From positions 11,966,802-12,030,801 of the forward strand of contig NC_045145.1 of NCBI RefSeq assembly GCF_008831285.2: DNA of 64,000 nucleotides, in the 5' to 3' direction. The notes below the pieces were generated by a model that saw only the letters and a list, made by a program, of their open reading frames with translations, was not told the origin of the DNA and did no database searches. Source of the stretch: Nymphaea colorata (Eukaryota > Streptophyta > Magnoliopsida > Nymphaeales > Nymphaeaceae). Position numbers and translations under genes: made by a program. Of this stretch, positions 53,605 through 64,000 are shown piece by piece (positions within the stretch are counted from its first letter, which is position 1; the number at the start of each line of letters is the position of its first letter).

Positions 53605-55893
53605 TTAGAATATCAGCAGTTTGGTCTTCAGACTTGGATACATTTCTCTGATGAAGTGACGGTCAATCTCAACATGCTTTGTTCGATCATGAAGCACTGG
53701 ATTGTTAGCCAAGTTAATCGCAGACTTGTTATCACAATACATCCTCATAGGTCCTTCAATCTCTATCCCAATATCAGTCAGTAAAATCTTTAGCCACAAC
53801 AACTCTAATACTCCAGTAGCAACTGCCCTATATTCAATCTCTGCACTTGAGCGGGAACAAACATCTTGTCTCTTGCTTCTCCAAGCAACTAGATTTCCCC
53901 CCAAGTAGACGCAGTACCCTGAAGTAGATCTTCTGGTGTCAACACAGCCTGCCCAGTCTGCATCAGAATACCCTTCAATTTCAATAAACCTTTGTTTCAC
54001 ATATAGAAGTCCCTTGCCAGGATTCTTTTTCAAGTAACACAAGATTCTATCTACAGCCTTCAAGTGTGCATCCGTAGGTGCATGCATAAACTGGCTCATC
54101 ACATTTACAGCAAAGGTGATATCCGGTCTAGTCAAAGTGAGGTATATCAATCTACCAACTAGACGTTGATATCTCCCTTTACCTTCTTCACACAAAAGTT
54201 CTCCATCCTTGCTACCGAGTTTGTGCCCAGCATCCAAAGGAGTAGAAGCTGGTCTGCATCCCAGCTTTCCAGTCTCCTTCAGTAGATCCAAGGTATACTT
54301 CCTTTGATTAAGCACAAGAATCGTACCTGATCTGGCCATTTCAATACCAAGAAAATACTTTAGCTTGCCAAGGTCCTTGAAATCAAATTCAGCACATAGT
54401 AAACTAAACCCTTTAATCTTGCTATCTCTTTTTCATCATCACCTGTAACAATCATATCATCAACATAAACCAACAGTAGAGTAACTTTACCCTCCATCCT
54501 CTGTACAAACAGGGTATGATCTCCATTTCCTTGTTTGTAGCCATGCTTCTTCATAACAAGTCTGAGACGTTCAAACCATGCTCGGGGAGACTGTTTGAGC
54601 CCATACAAAGCCTTCTTCAGTTTACAGCATTTTCCAAGTCTCTCAAAACCCGGAGACATACACATATACACTTCCTCTTCAAGATCTCCATTGAGAAAGA
54701 CATTTTTAACATCGAGTTGGTACATCTCCCAACCCTTCAGCACCGCTAAAGAAATAATAATTCTAACAGTCTTCATCTTCGCAACTGGGGCAAACGTTTC
54801 TAAGTAGTTGATCACATATTTTTTACTGAACCCCTTGGCCACCAGACGTGCTTTGTACCTCTTAATGTTCCCATCTGGTTTGTACTTAGTGGTGTAGACC
54901 CACTTTGACCCAACCAAATGAGTTGCTTCAGGAATCTCTACCACTTCCCATGTCTCATTTCTGTCTAAGGCCTCCATCTCTTCCTGCATAGCATGAGTCT
55001 ACTTGGGGCCACTCTGAGCCTCTGTAACATTCCTAGGAATCACAGCTACAAACAAAGAGGATACAAAACATTTGTAGTCAGTGCTCAATCTAGAGTAAGA
55101 TACAAAGTTACCAATAGGGTGTTGGGTACAAGAACTGACACCCTTTCTCAGGGCAATGGGAAGATCCTCCTTTTCATTTTTTGTCTGACTTTCTCTCTCA
55201 ACGGGTTGTTTCTGAGCATGACTTGGGTCATCCAAGGAAGAAGTAGGATTGAGATTCGGAGTGGACTTCTCACCATCAATCACCTTGTCAATACAAACTC
55301 TTCTCCTATAATACACCTGCCCAAACAAACGATTACATTCTTTTTCTGTCTTCGTAGGACACTCTCCCTCCTTTTCCTGTTCATGTACCTCAATAGACAT
55401 CCCATCTTCTTATTTTCCAAGCACCTCGATAGATGAATTTTCTTCGCGCCTGTAATCCAGAAAATCTATAAACTGAATTTCCTGACTTGGAGAATACTCT
55501 TCCTTAGACATTGACTTCTCCCCCTGAAGAGAATTCTCACCAAAATAAGAGACATGTTCCAAGAATGTGACATCCTTGGTAATGTAAACTCGACCAGTGG
55601 TGGGATCTAGACATTTATACCCCATTTGAGTAGGAGAATACCCAAGAAATATTCTCTTAATTGATTTGGGGTCAAGTTTTTTCACATTTGGGCTGTGGTT
55701 ATGAATGAAACATACACATCCAAAGACCCGAGGAGGGAGGTGAAAAGGTTGGCTACTCCCTGGAAGCATGGAGTAGGGTGTACGACCATTTAGCACCCGA
55801 CTAGGTATGCGATTAATCAAATAGGCACTAGTAATGACCGCATCTCCCCAATAATATTTTGGAAGATTCCTTTGGAACAATAAAGCTCTGGTG
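53605..55893 (-). pseudogene. Copia integrase C-half, reverse transcriptase and RNase H
   Basis: Minus strand. VTRALLFQRNLPKYYWGDA opens at 55893 and runs through the integrase C-terminus (RVFGCVCFIHNHSP, RIFLGYSPTQMGYKC) to a stop at 55410. A linker frame ends at 54999. A nonsense codon there (TAG for Trp) precedes QEEMEALDRNETWEVV and the reverse transcriptase with LLLVYVDDMIVTG (54500-54440). A frameshift near 54380 moves to the frame with LTRPDITFAVN, GYSDADWAGC, RSSAEIEYRA, CDNKSAI and RTKHVEIDRHFI. The end of RNase H is truncated, joining a second copy of the LKTKLL/PSLKT words at 53620-53650. Confidence 0.9.
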
Positions 55894-57225
55894 ACGTTAA
55901 GTATTGAAGATGTTTATTCCCATGTTGAAGCTGAAGAGCAAAGGAGGCTGGTCATAAGTGGGAGAAAGGGGGATCCCATGTCTCACAATGAACGGTCCGC
56001 CTTCGTTAGCCGTGCCCCTATGGGAACTGCCCGTTCTTCCCATAAATGTATACACTGCAAAAAACTAGGTCATACTATGGACTTTTGTTGGGACCTGCAT
56101 CCAAAGAAGAAGAATAGTAGGGGGAGGTCTTCTAGTGGGAAGAAGCCTGTTTTGAATGCAACGAATCCTAGTGATGGTAAAGTTTCTATTTCTGCAGAAC
56201 AGATTCGTGAGCTGCGAGCATATTTGAGCCATATTGATGTTGGTCAGACAGACACGTCAAATGAGGTGAAGGTCAATCAGGCACTGGCTGTTTCAGGTGA
56301 ACAAGATACTTCTTGCATGGGAGAGTGGATTGTTGATAGCGGTGCCACTCATCACATGACTGGCAACCCCAAACTTTTTCATGACTACAAGCTATCTTCG
56401 GGAAAGGAACGTATGTCCCTTGCCGATGGCTCCTTTACCTCTGTGGCAGGAAAATGGGGTCTTTCTTTGTTGAACAATTTTTTAGTGCATGGTGCCTTGC
56501 ATGTTCCCCATCTTCCCTTAAATCTTTTATCTGTTAGCAAGATTACCAAGGAACTGAACTGTGAACTTATATTTTCTAAAAACCGTTGTGTTTTGCAGGA
56601 CTTGGTGACTGGGAAGAAGATTGGGATTGGTTTGGTGTCTGATGGTTTGTATCGGCTTCTTATACGCGTTGCCACAGCCCTTATGTCAGCAGTCAGCAGG
56701 ACAGAGGAGAAGAAGGAAGAGTGTCGTCAGTTATTTTTGTATTGGCATGAACACCTTGGTCATCTCCCTTTTGGGATTTTGAAACAATTGTTCCCTGAAT
56801 TATGTTTCAAGTTAAACATTTCCATGTTATCTTGTGATGTGTGTCAGTTTGTGAAGCATGTTAAAGCTTCATATCTAATTTCAAATAGTCGTGCTAATAA
56901 AGCTTTCTCCTTGATTCATTCTGATGTGTGGGGGCCCTCAGGCATTCATTCTCGTGGTGGTTTTCAGTATTTTATGACTTTCATAGATGATTATTCAATG
57001 TGTACTTTTGTTTATCTGTTGAAAGACCGTAGCGAAGTGCCTCATATTATAGAAACCTTCACCTTCCTAGTGGAAAACCAGTATGGTGGGTCTGTCAAGA
57101 CCTTTCGGTCCGATAATGCTCGTGAGTATATGTGCCTCACTGTCGAGAAATTCCTTCGAAAGAGGGGGATTGTTCATGAGACATCATGTAGTTATACACC
57201 CCCTCAAAATGGAGTTGCTGAGGGA
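55894..57225 (+). pseudogene. Copia gag C-half, protease and integrase N-half in inverted orientation
   Basis: Plus strand, open without a stop: SIEDVYSHVEAEEQRR (gag), CIHCKKLGHTMDFCWDLH (CCHC knuckle), then WIVDSGATHHMTGN, the intact protease DSG motif. HEHLGHLPF and CDVCQFVKHVKAS follow (integrase finger; HERLGH in relatives, with the second His kept). HSDVWGPSG, RSDNAREY and finally QNGVAEG complete it, where the D,D,E Glu is reached and the sequence passes into LTR. The gag N-terminus is missing. The plus-strand frame continues into the LTR to a stop at 57238. Apart from the breakpoints this half has no nonsense mutation. Confidence 0.92.
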
Positions 57226-57392
57226 AAAAACCACGGGTGAGGAGGTCTGGTGCCCACTAGCCTTCAGACTCTCTCTCTCTTAGAAAACTTCATTAACTAC
57301 AAGATTAGGGTTTACAATGGTATAAGTATGCCCAACCCAGGACACACTGGATCGGGTCCAGACCCGGACCCATACATCAAGATCCGTCAACA
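57226..57392 (-). repeat. Truncated 5' LTR of the inverted copia element
   Basis: Matches 53348-53521, with about seven substitutions and one 2-bp indel. The missing part is the R/U5 end and primer-binding site that would have joined the gag leader. Confidence 0.9.
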
Positions 57393-57397
57393 GAGAT

Positions 57398-58553
57398 CAA
57401 TGCAACAGACCAGGGAAAAAAGGGTCCCTAGTTCTCCTAACATATTTGACGAAATGTCAGAGAAAAATGAAAACTATAAAAATAACCACAAAGACCACAA
57501 TTTTCTTCCACCATAGTCACCCCAGTATTTTCTTGGAAATTTCTTGGTAGGTTTTCCTCGGATGAGTTCTTTTTGAGGAAGTGGCTTCTCCTAAAAAATA
57601 TTGAATAGATCTTCCACGTTTTAAAACTTGTAAAACATAAAGAATAATAAAGGACCATGAAACAGTAGGTTCCCCAACATTCTTCTTGCAAAAATGTATG
57701 GAAACAAGTAAACATTTTGGACACAAAAGAACTAAGGAAAAAAAATCACATTCTTAAAGATATGAAAAAAGAGATTTTTTGAAAATCTGAGGACAACATT
57801 TGGAATATCTCAGGTTAATGTCACAACAATCTCAGATATTTTAAATTGACCGTGAAATAATCTCCAAAATGCTAATGACATCACCATATGTTCAAAGTTC
57901 AAACTATTGGAAACATTTTTTAGAATGCCTCCAACATCTTAAGAGGCATTTAATATGAAAACACATAAACCATAGACAAGCTAATAGGAGTACACTATAG
58001 GCCAAGCATCTCAAGGCTCAAGCTTTTGATTTACAAATGACAGAAAAAAAAAATCCTCTTTCAGTTGAAGCGCATGCATGTCCATCCATGCTGTGGGTAG
58101 TCAGGAGGATGAAGGGAGGCATTTCAAAAGGTAACTGAATTCTCACCTTTCATTCCTGTCACAAGCTATGCCTTTAAACTATAAGGACAACCATCAAGCT
58201 CACTTGTGTCATTATAGTTTAACCAAATTCTCAAATCACTCAATCGTATGTTTATGCAAGAACTAAAGTTTAATACTTTTGTCAGAAGCAATGATGAAAC
58301 ATTTCATTATCCATCCAAAGCCTCAGTTGGCTATCTGTAAACACGGTGGGGAAACAAGATCAGCAGCATGTATTCTCGTAAAGAGCCTATTGTACTGACA
58401 AAATAAGCACTACAAGCCAACACGAACAATTGGTTCAACTCAACTTCATTCATATACCTAAATGATAACAAAAGCATTCAAAATATATCGTTTACATCAC
58501 ATAGTATGTGGCCATTATTGAATTATTTGGGATGCACGGTATGTCAATGGGTG
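57398..58553. other. Possible intron of the TRIP4-like gene, no exon recognised
   Basis: I looked for the C2HC5 zinc-finger exon on the minus strand and did not find it. The sequence is AT-rich with no convincing open frame. Confidence 0.35.
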
Positions 58554-58791
58554 TGTTGACTTATGGTGTATTTGGGTCACCTATTCGGGTCTGGATCTGA
58601 ACCCGATCCAGTGTTACTGTTATTGCCCTACTTAACCTGTGTAAACCCTCATTCTTGAGTGTGAATAATATTCTAAGAGAGAGAGTGTCTGGTTGCTAGT
58701 GGGCACCAGTCCTCCTCACCCGCGGTTTTTTCCCTCTTGTTGAGGGGTTTTCCACGTTACATCGTGTTTTTCTCTTGTTTTTGTTTCTACA
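58554..58791 (+). repeat. 5' LTR of the 58554 copia element
   Basis: 238 bp with the same R/U5 phrases as family A (AGTGGGCACCAG.CCTCCTCACCCG, TTTTCCACGTTACATC), but a diverged U3. Confidence 0.9.
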
Positions 58792-59536
58792 TGGTATCAG
58801 AGCCGAATAGTTTCTAAGATTACTGTTCAGATTTGACGAAGAATCCCTCGACTCTGTTTGATGGAAGACCCTCTGCCACCGTGAAGTTCCGGTGGACACC
58901 GTCGTTTTTTGCTGTGGGATCCCAACATCGCCCGACGCTCTGCCTCTTCAGCGAGCTCCTCCATTGCCCAATGGTGCTCCTTCTGCTCTGCCTGGTATCA
59001 TCGCTCGACGCTCTGCCTCTTCAGCGAGCTCCTCCATCGCCCGACGGTGCTCCTTCTGCTCCACTGTTGCCCGAGGTCCACTGTCGCCCGAGACCGCCGT
59101 CCGCCTCTGTGAGCTTCTCCACCGTCGCCCGCCTTTGTGAGCTCTTCCACCATCGACCGCCTCCACTATCGCCCAGCGTTTGCAATTTCTTCAGCGTCTC
59201 CCTGCAGCATCTTCTAGTTGTCGCCTCCAACGTTTAGAGTTGCTCGTTCTTGCTCCCGCTGCTCCCGGGCCTCTGCTGCAGACAAGAGACGACTCCCCTT
59301 CCCGTCTCTGCTCCCTGTCGCCTCCTTACTGCTCCCCTCTCTGGCCTGAAGTTCCATTATTGTTCAGTCTGAGACATCGCCCACTTCTGCTGCATCGTCC
59401 AGTCCCAATGGTGCCTATCATCGTTTCAGCAAGTAATCTCTCTTTGTTTTTTATCATCTACCTTGTTTTCTGTGTTTGTTGTTGCGCCCTGCTGTCTCTC
59501 TCTCCTTGGTGTTGGTGGTTATATCATTGTTGTGGG

Positions 59537-60818
59537 ATGGCAGATTCATCCTCTTCTACTATGAATACTGGTCATACTGAGGTTGGGACTGCTAAAACTG
59601 AAAACATACCTGTCCAGGTTACCACTATTCGTTTGACCAAAGAAAATTACCTCCAATGGTCCGCTGCAATCACTAAGGGGGTTGCTGGTCAAGGCAGGAT
59701 TGTGTATGTTAATGGGAGGAAGGTTGAAACTGTTGAGACTAGTGCTGCTTGGGACACTTGGTTTCTTGAGGACAACCAAGTTAAAACTTGGATTGTCAAT
59801 TCTGTATCTTATGATATTCAACCCCTTATCCTTCGTAAGAGGACTGCAAGAGATATGTGGGATATTTTAGAACAAATGTATGGCCAAAAGAAGAAGACTG
59901 TTCGAGTGTATCAATTCTTAACTCGGAAGAATTGTGTAGTATTGAAGATGTCTACTCCTGTGTTGAAGCTGAAGAGCAAAGGCGTGTGGTTATAAGTGGA
60001 AGAAACAGGGATCACACCTCATATAATGAAAGGTCTGCTCTGGTTAGCCGTGCCTCTTTGGGAGCTGCCCGACCTCCTCGAAAATGTATGCACTGCAAGC
60101 AAACAGGTCACACCATGGAGTTTTGTTGGGACCTGTTTCTGATGCAACCAACTCTAGTGGAGGGAAAGCTTCTATCTCTGCAGAACAGATTCGTGAGCTC
60201 TGTGCATATCTGAGTCAGATTGATGTTGGTCAGGCCAAAGCGTCAGATGATGTGAGGATTAACCATGCTCTTGCCATCTCTGGAGAAAAAGGTAATTCTT
60301 GTATGGGAGAATGGATTGTTGACAGTGGTGCTACCCACTACATGACTAGCAATCCTAAGCTCTTCCATGAATATAAGCTCTCATCAGGAAAGGAACGTGT
60401 TTCTCTTGCCGATGGTTCCTTTACCTCTGTGGCAGGAAAATGGAGTCTTTCTTTGTTAAACAAATTCTTAGTGCATGGCGCCTTACATGTTCCTCATCTT
60501 CCCTTGAATCTCTTGTCTGTCAGCAAAATTACAAAAGAGCTGAATTGTGAACTCATATTTTCTACAAATCGTTGTGTTTTGCAGGACTTGGTGATAGGGA
60601 AGAGGAATGAGATTAGTTTGGTGTCTGAAGGCTTATATCGATTACCCATCCGTGTGGCCACTGCTCTTATGACAGCTGTCAACAGAACAAAGGAGAGGAG
60701 AAATGATTGTCTTCAGTTATTTTTGTATTGCCATGAACGCCTTGGACATCTTCCTTTCGGCCAATCGTGTGCTAAATGGACGGACTCCCCACTATATGCA
60801 CTCCAGTTTGGACATGTC
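59537..60818 (+). pseudogene. Copia gag-protease-integrase remnant
   Basis: MADSSSSTMN opens gag. VTTIRLTKENYLQWSAAIT, WDTWFLEDNQVKTWI and VRVYQ follow, then a ~300-bp deletion joins it out of frame to ILNSEELCSIEDVYS. After CMHCKQTGHTMEFCWDL a second deletion shifts the frame again. Protease (WIVDSGATHYMTSN; HH changed to HY) and pre-integrase sequence to HERLGHLPFG are open. A third deletion (60765) removes the integrase finger and D,D,E core and rejoins at NRVLNGRTP. It cannot be functional. Confidence 0.85.
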
Positions 60819-61103
60819 TGTTAGAATATCTTGTAATAGGGAACCGGGTCCAGATATGGACCCGGTCCCATGGGTGCGGATACCGAGGCTTGCTCGGTAC
60901 CCTAGGCGGGGCTCTCTACCTCTCTCTTATAATCTCCACTTATTGTAATTTAGTTGATTAAGTGGAAATAATTTTCTCTCTCCTAGGGTTGCGGTTTTGC
61001 CCCAAGGTTAGAGCTTCTCCGTGGTTTTTCACCTCTTCCTGAGGTTTTCCACGTATATCTTGTGTTTTGTCTTCGTTTTCTTCCTCCATTGCGTGTTTCT
61101 ACA
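60819..61103 (+). repeat. 5' LTR of the 60819 copia element
   Basis: 285 bp, TG...CA ends, immediately followed by the tRNA-Met primer-binding site. It contains the GGTACCCTAGGCGGGG and CTTATTGTAATTTAG blocks, absent from family A. Confidence 0.9.
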
Positions 61104-61351
61104 TGGTATCAGAGCCAGCGCGTGTGGGATTTGTTCGGTGATCGTGTGATTCCGTCGATGCTTTGTGCTTTCCCGCCGCCGGTTCTCCTTGAGCCGCCAA
61201 CGCCGTCGTCTTCTTAGCGCCGCCGCCGTTGCCTGTTCCATCGCCGGCGTCATCTTGGCGCCGTTGCCTCCTGTGCCATCATCGTGGTTCTTGGGCCACA
61301 ACCCTGGTCGTGTTTCCTGGTGTTGTTTTTTGTCTCTCTTTGGTGTTCCTG

Positions 61352-64000
61352 ATGGCAGAAGAAATGACTCCCAAGATCGATGTTGCCTTTGACACAAACA
61401 ACAATACCAAGAGCGAACACTTGCTGGTTCAAGTCACCTGCATTCGGCTGAATAAAGACAACTATCTCTCTTGGTCTGCTGCACTCGAAATAGGGATTAC
61501 TAGTCGCAGTCGTCTTTCTCATATCACGGGAGAGAAACCTGCGCCCAGTAAAACAGATCCTCATTGGGCGACTTGGGCATTGGAAGACAGTCAAGTTAAA
61601 GTGTGGATCATTAGCTCTGTTTCTGCTGATATTCAGCCACTTATTTTGCGAAAGTCGACCGCCTATGATATGTGGACTGTGCTTGCGAGAATGTATGGCC
61701 GTAAGAAAAGAGTCCTGCGTACGTACCAGATTAAACGTAGCATCTACTCCCTTAAACAGGGTGACTTGTCTGTGGCATCCTTCTATGCAGCCCTGAAAAC
61801 TAAATGGGAGGAACTAAACTATCATGTGAATGATGACTGGAATTGTGGTTCTGATCATGCCTTGTACTGAGAAAAAGAATGGATGGACCGGACCTTTATT
61901 TTTCTTGGAGGTCTGCGTGATGAATTTGAATCCATTAGGAGTCAAATTCTCAACTGTGATGAGATCCCTGGGATTGAGGAAGTGTATGCTTGGGTGGAAT
62001 CTGAGGAACAACGACGTCATGTGATGCATATTGACTCCAGTCATGGGAGTTCCCCCTCAACCTTTGTTAGCCGTACTTCAGGGACTGGACAGCGTCCTGT
62101 TCGACGTTGTAGTCATTGTAACAAGTTGGGGCATTCTGTTGATTTCTGTTGGGATATTCACCCTGAAAAGCGGCTTACCTGTGGTCGTCCTCCTTCTAGT
62201 CGGCGGGGTCCTCCTGTGCCTACTTCTAGTTAGGATAGCTCCTCGAGTGTTGAAAAATCAAAGCTCTCCTCTGATCAAATCAAGGAATTGCAAGCTTACA
62301 TCAGCCGGCTATCTATGGCCTCTACTACTCCGGAGGAAGCATCCACGTTTGAGGGAGCTAAGTTAGCCCAAGCTCTTGTTGCCACAAGCGATCAAGGTAA
62401 TTCCTCTCTTGGTGATTGGATTGTTGACAGCGGAGCTACGCATCATATGACAGGGGACCCTAAGATGTTTCAAGAATACAAATTGTCTTCCGGGCAGCAA
62501 CGCGTGTCTATGGCTGATGGGTCTTCTATTTCTGTGGCTGGAAAAGGGAGTTTGTCCTTGTTGAATAAATATTGTCTTCATAATGCTCTTCATGTTCCCA
62601 ATATTCCTGTGAATCTGTTATCTGTCAGCGGTATTACCAAAGAACTCAATTGCAATCTAATCTTCTCTGCTGATCGTTGTTTCCTGCAGGACTTGGTGAC
62701 ATGGAAGAAGATTGGGATTGGTTCGGTTATTGATGGACTCTACAGACTGCCCATGCAGGTTGCTTCTGCTCTCATTTCAACCACTAGTGGACAGTTGTCA
62801 GGCGTGGAGGACAGATCTACTATCATACGATGGCACGAGCGGCTTGGACATCTCCCATTCCGGTTGATTAAGAAGTTGTTTCCTAGGTTTTTTACTTCTG
62901 TTTCCATGGACTCCTTCACCTGTGAAGTGTGTCAGTTGGCTAAACATGTTAGGGCTTCGTACCCTATTTCTTTCAATAAAACCACCCGTCCGTTTGCTTT
63001 GGTTCACTCTGATGTTTGGGGTCCTTCGGGAGTACCCACTTGTCGTGGTTTCCATTACTTTATGACTCTTATTGATGACTACTCCCATTATACGTTCGTG
63101 TACCTGTTGAAAGAACGTAGTGAAGTTCCCGTCATTGTCAAAAATTTTGTTGCATTTGTTGAGACTCAATTTCAGACATCTGTTCAGGCTTTCCGCACTG
63201 ATAATGCTCGAGAGTATGCCTCCCAATCCCTAGATGATTTCTTGAGGAGCAAGGGTATTGTTCATGAGACGTCCTGTAGTTACACACCTCCCCAAAATGG
63301 CGTGGCTGAATGGAAAAATTGCCATTTATTAGATGTCACCCGGGCTATTATGTTTCATAGACACGTTCCTAAGCGCTACTGGGGTGATGCTCTTCTCACT
63401 AGTGCTCACCTAATTAATCATATGCCTACTCGTGTGTTGAATGGTCGTTCCCCTTATTCTGTGCTTATGCCCACTCATAATCCTTGGCCTCTTACTCCTC
63501 GGGCGTTTGGGTGTATTTGTTTTGTCCATGACCACAGTCCAACCCTCAAGAAGCTTGACCCTCGGTCTATCAAAGCTGTCTTCTTGGGGTATTCCTCAAC
63601 TCAGAAGGGATACAAATGTATTGATCCTACCACCTCCAAAATTTATGTCTCCCGGGATGTTTCCTTTCATGAACATGAGGCGTACTTTCCTGTGAATCCT
63701 CTTCAGGGGGAGTGTATAGGAAACAGTGTGGAAGAGTATTCTTCAAACCAGCTGATTCAGTTTATGGATTTCTTGGACTACAAGGTTAGTCACAGTGTGG
63801 CAGACACAGTCAGAGATGATAGAGACAGTCATGTGGAAGGGGGCCCTGAAGATGAACAGCCCACTGCCCGTGGTCATTTGTTTGGACAGGTGTACACCAG
63901 GAAGAAGAAAGATGTGCTTGAAGATGTTGATGTAACCAATCCCAATCCTGTGAGTTCCCCGAATGAACCAAGTCCACTAAATGAAGATCTTCCCATAGCC
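61352..64000 (+). pseudogene. Copia gag-protease-integrase polyprotein, nearly intact, partial at window end
   Basis: The ATG at 61352 (MAEEMTPKID) opens a single frame that reaches the last base. Gag: VTCIRLNKDNYLSWSAALEI, WATWALEDSQVKVWI, SIYSLKQGDLSVASFYAALK. Knuckle: CSHCNKLGHSVDFCWDIH. Protease: WIVDSGATHHMTGD (62417), with its DSG intact. Integrase: HERLGHLPF and CEVCQLAKH (finger), HSDVWGPSG, RTDNAREY and QNGVAE (D,D,E), then the C-terminal RAFGCICFVHDHSP, AVFLGYSSTQKGYKC and an acidic linker. It is interrupted only at 61868 (TGA) and 62231 (TAG). The TGA fits a C-to-T change from CGA. Reverse transcriptase and RNase H should follow beyond 64000. Confidence 0.9.

Larger units (their letters stand above)
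53284..57392 (-). mobile_element. Copia element (family A) with an internal inversion
   Basis: Target-site duplication GAGAT lies at 53279-53283 and 57393-57397. The 3' LTR is 53284-53521. The 5' LTR (57226-57392) lacks its last ~70 bp. Between them, 53605-55893 reads on the minus strand as the integrase C-half, reverse transcriptase and RNase H. Bases 55894-57225 read on the plus strand as gag, protease and the integrase N-half. The integrase is broken at QNGVAE|VTRA.LFQRN, with only about seven residues missing, so one element has been inverted internally. The leader and gag N-terminus (about 900 bp) are lost. Shared GAGGGAAAAA-like sequence at the integrase and LTR breakpoints suggests microhomology. 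The LTRs differ by a few percent. It lies just upstream of the TRIP4-like exons. Confidence 0.93.
58554..60818 (+). mobile_element. Copia element (family A), 5' part, interrupted and internally deleted
   Basis: The LTR is 58554-58791 (TGTTGACTTATGG...TTTCTACA), then the primer-binding site TGGTATCAGAGCC at 58792. A GC-rich low-complexity leader follows (58830-59420), and gag starts at ATG 59537. The coding region is cut by three deletions (near 59920, 60132 and 60765). It then stops inside the integrase (NRVLNGRTP) at 60818, where the element at 60819 begins. The rest and the 3' LTR should lie beyond the window. The five bases before the LTR, GGGTG, cannot yet be checked as a duplication. Confidence 0.88.
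60819..64000 (+). mobile_element. Younger copia element nested in the 58554 element, runs off the window
   Basis: The 5' LTR is 60819-61103 (TGTTAGAATATC...GTTTCTACA), then the primer-binding site TGGTATCAGAGCC at 61104. The candidate target duplication is ATGTC (60814-60818); its partner would be past 64000. U3 (TAGAATATCTTGTAATAGG) differs from the TGTTGACGG type, and the protein is clearly distinct from family A while related, so this is a sister lineage. Only two nonsense codons interrupt more than 2.6 kb of coding sequence, the best-preserved coding region in the window. Confidence 0.92.

Noticed and set aside
55891-57240. A separate plus-strand copia element at 55891-57240
   Set aside because: It has no LTRs of its own. 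It meets the minus-strand half within seven residues of the same integrase, and both halves share one pair of GAGAT duplications, so it is an inverted part of one element.

Overview
This is nuclear DNA of a flowering plant. Host exons are separated by GT-AG introns. The mobile elements are the plant set: Ty1/copia and Ty3/gypsy LTR elements primed by initiator tRNA-Met, an L1-type LINE, hAT and PIF/Harbinger-like DNA elements, MITEs and long TA microsatellites. The lineage cannot be fixed from the sequence. No prokaryotic, organellar or CRISPR feature was seen. By area the window is mostly transposable elements, many inserted into one another, around pieces of two ordinary host genes.

1-7.1 kb: intergenic repeats. 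These are the end of a Harbinger-like element, a four-copy 113-bp tandem array (1469-1918), two fields of degenerate tandem repeats (2740-3790) and a complete non-autonomous hAT-type element with a perfect 8-bp target-site duplication (5531-6566).

7.1-25 kb: a complete plant HNH-endonuclease-domain gene on the + strand, in four exons (7289-7624, 7771-7809, 24341-24425, 24528-24610; 180 codons). Intron 2 is about 16.5 kb and splits the HNH motif. It holds a non-autonomous hAT-type element (9309-10155), a Harbinger-like element carrying gene-like sequence (10877-12107), two degenerate hAT transposase copies (12.65-14.0 kb minus; 16.9-18.6 kb plus, itself invaded) and a nearly full-length hAT element (20027-23877). 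A 441-bp MITE sits in that last element's BED-finger coding region.

25.8-46.9 kb: a GAGCTCGAG-rich MITE (25793-26172). Next is a minus-strand LINE split by a 9.8-kb degenerate copia element (29031-38825), which is split in turn by a 5.4-kb copia element (30436-35790). The target-site duplications (AGATT, TTGAC) prove the order. Then come a 130-bp TA microsatellite, a minus-strand copia reverse transcriptase relic, and a gypsy element (43658-46891) that keeps gag, protease and a chromodomain but has lost its reverse transcriptase, RNase H and integrase core.

46.9-58.5 kb: mostly unexplained DNA, plus a MITE with long inverted arms (50866-51227) and two exons (52996-53094, 52407-52685, minus strand) of a homologue of activating signal cointegrator 1 (TRIP4). 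Immediately upstream of those exons, probably in an intron, lies a copia element (53284-57392) whose gag-to-integrase half is inverted between its own LTRs.

58.5-64 kb: a copia element (from 58554) interrupted by a younger related copia element (from 60819) that runs off the window.

The two host genes look conventional. The noteworthy content is structural: very large element-filled introns, nested insertions with readable target-site duplications, and several rearranged elements. I found no convincing undescribed biological system.
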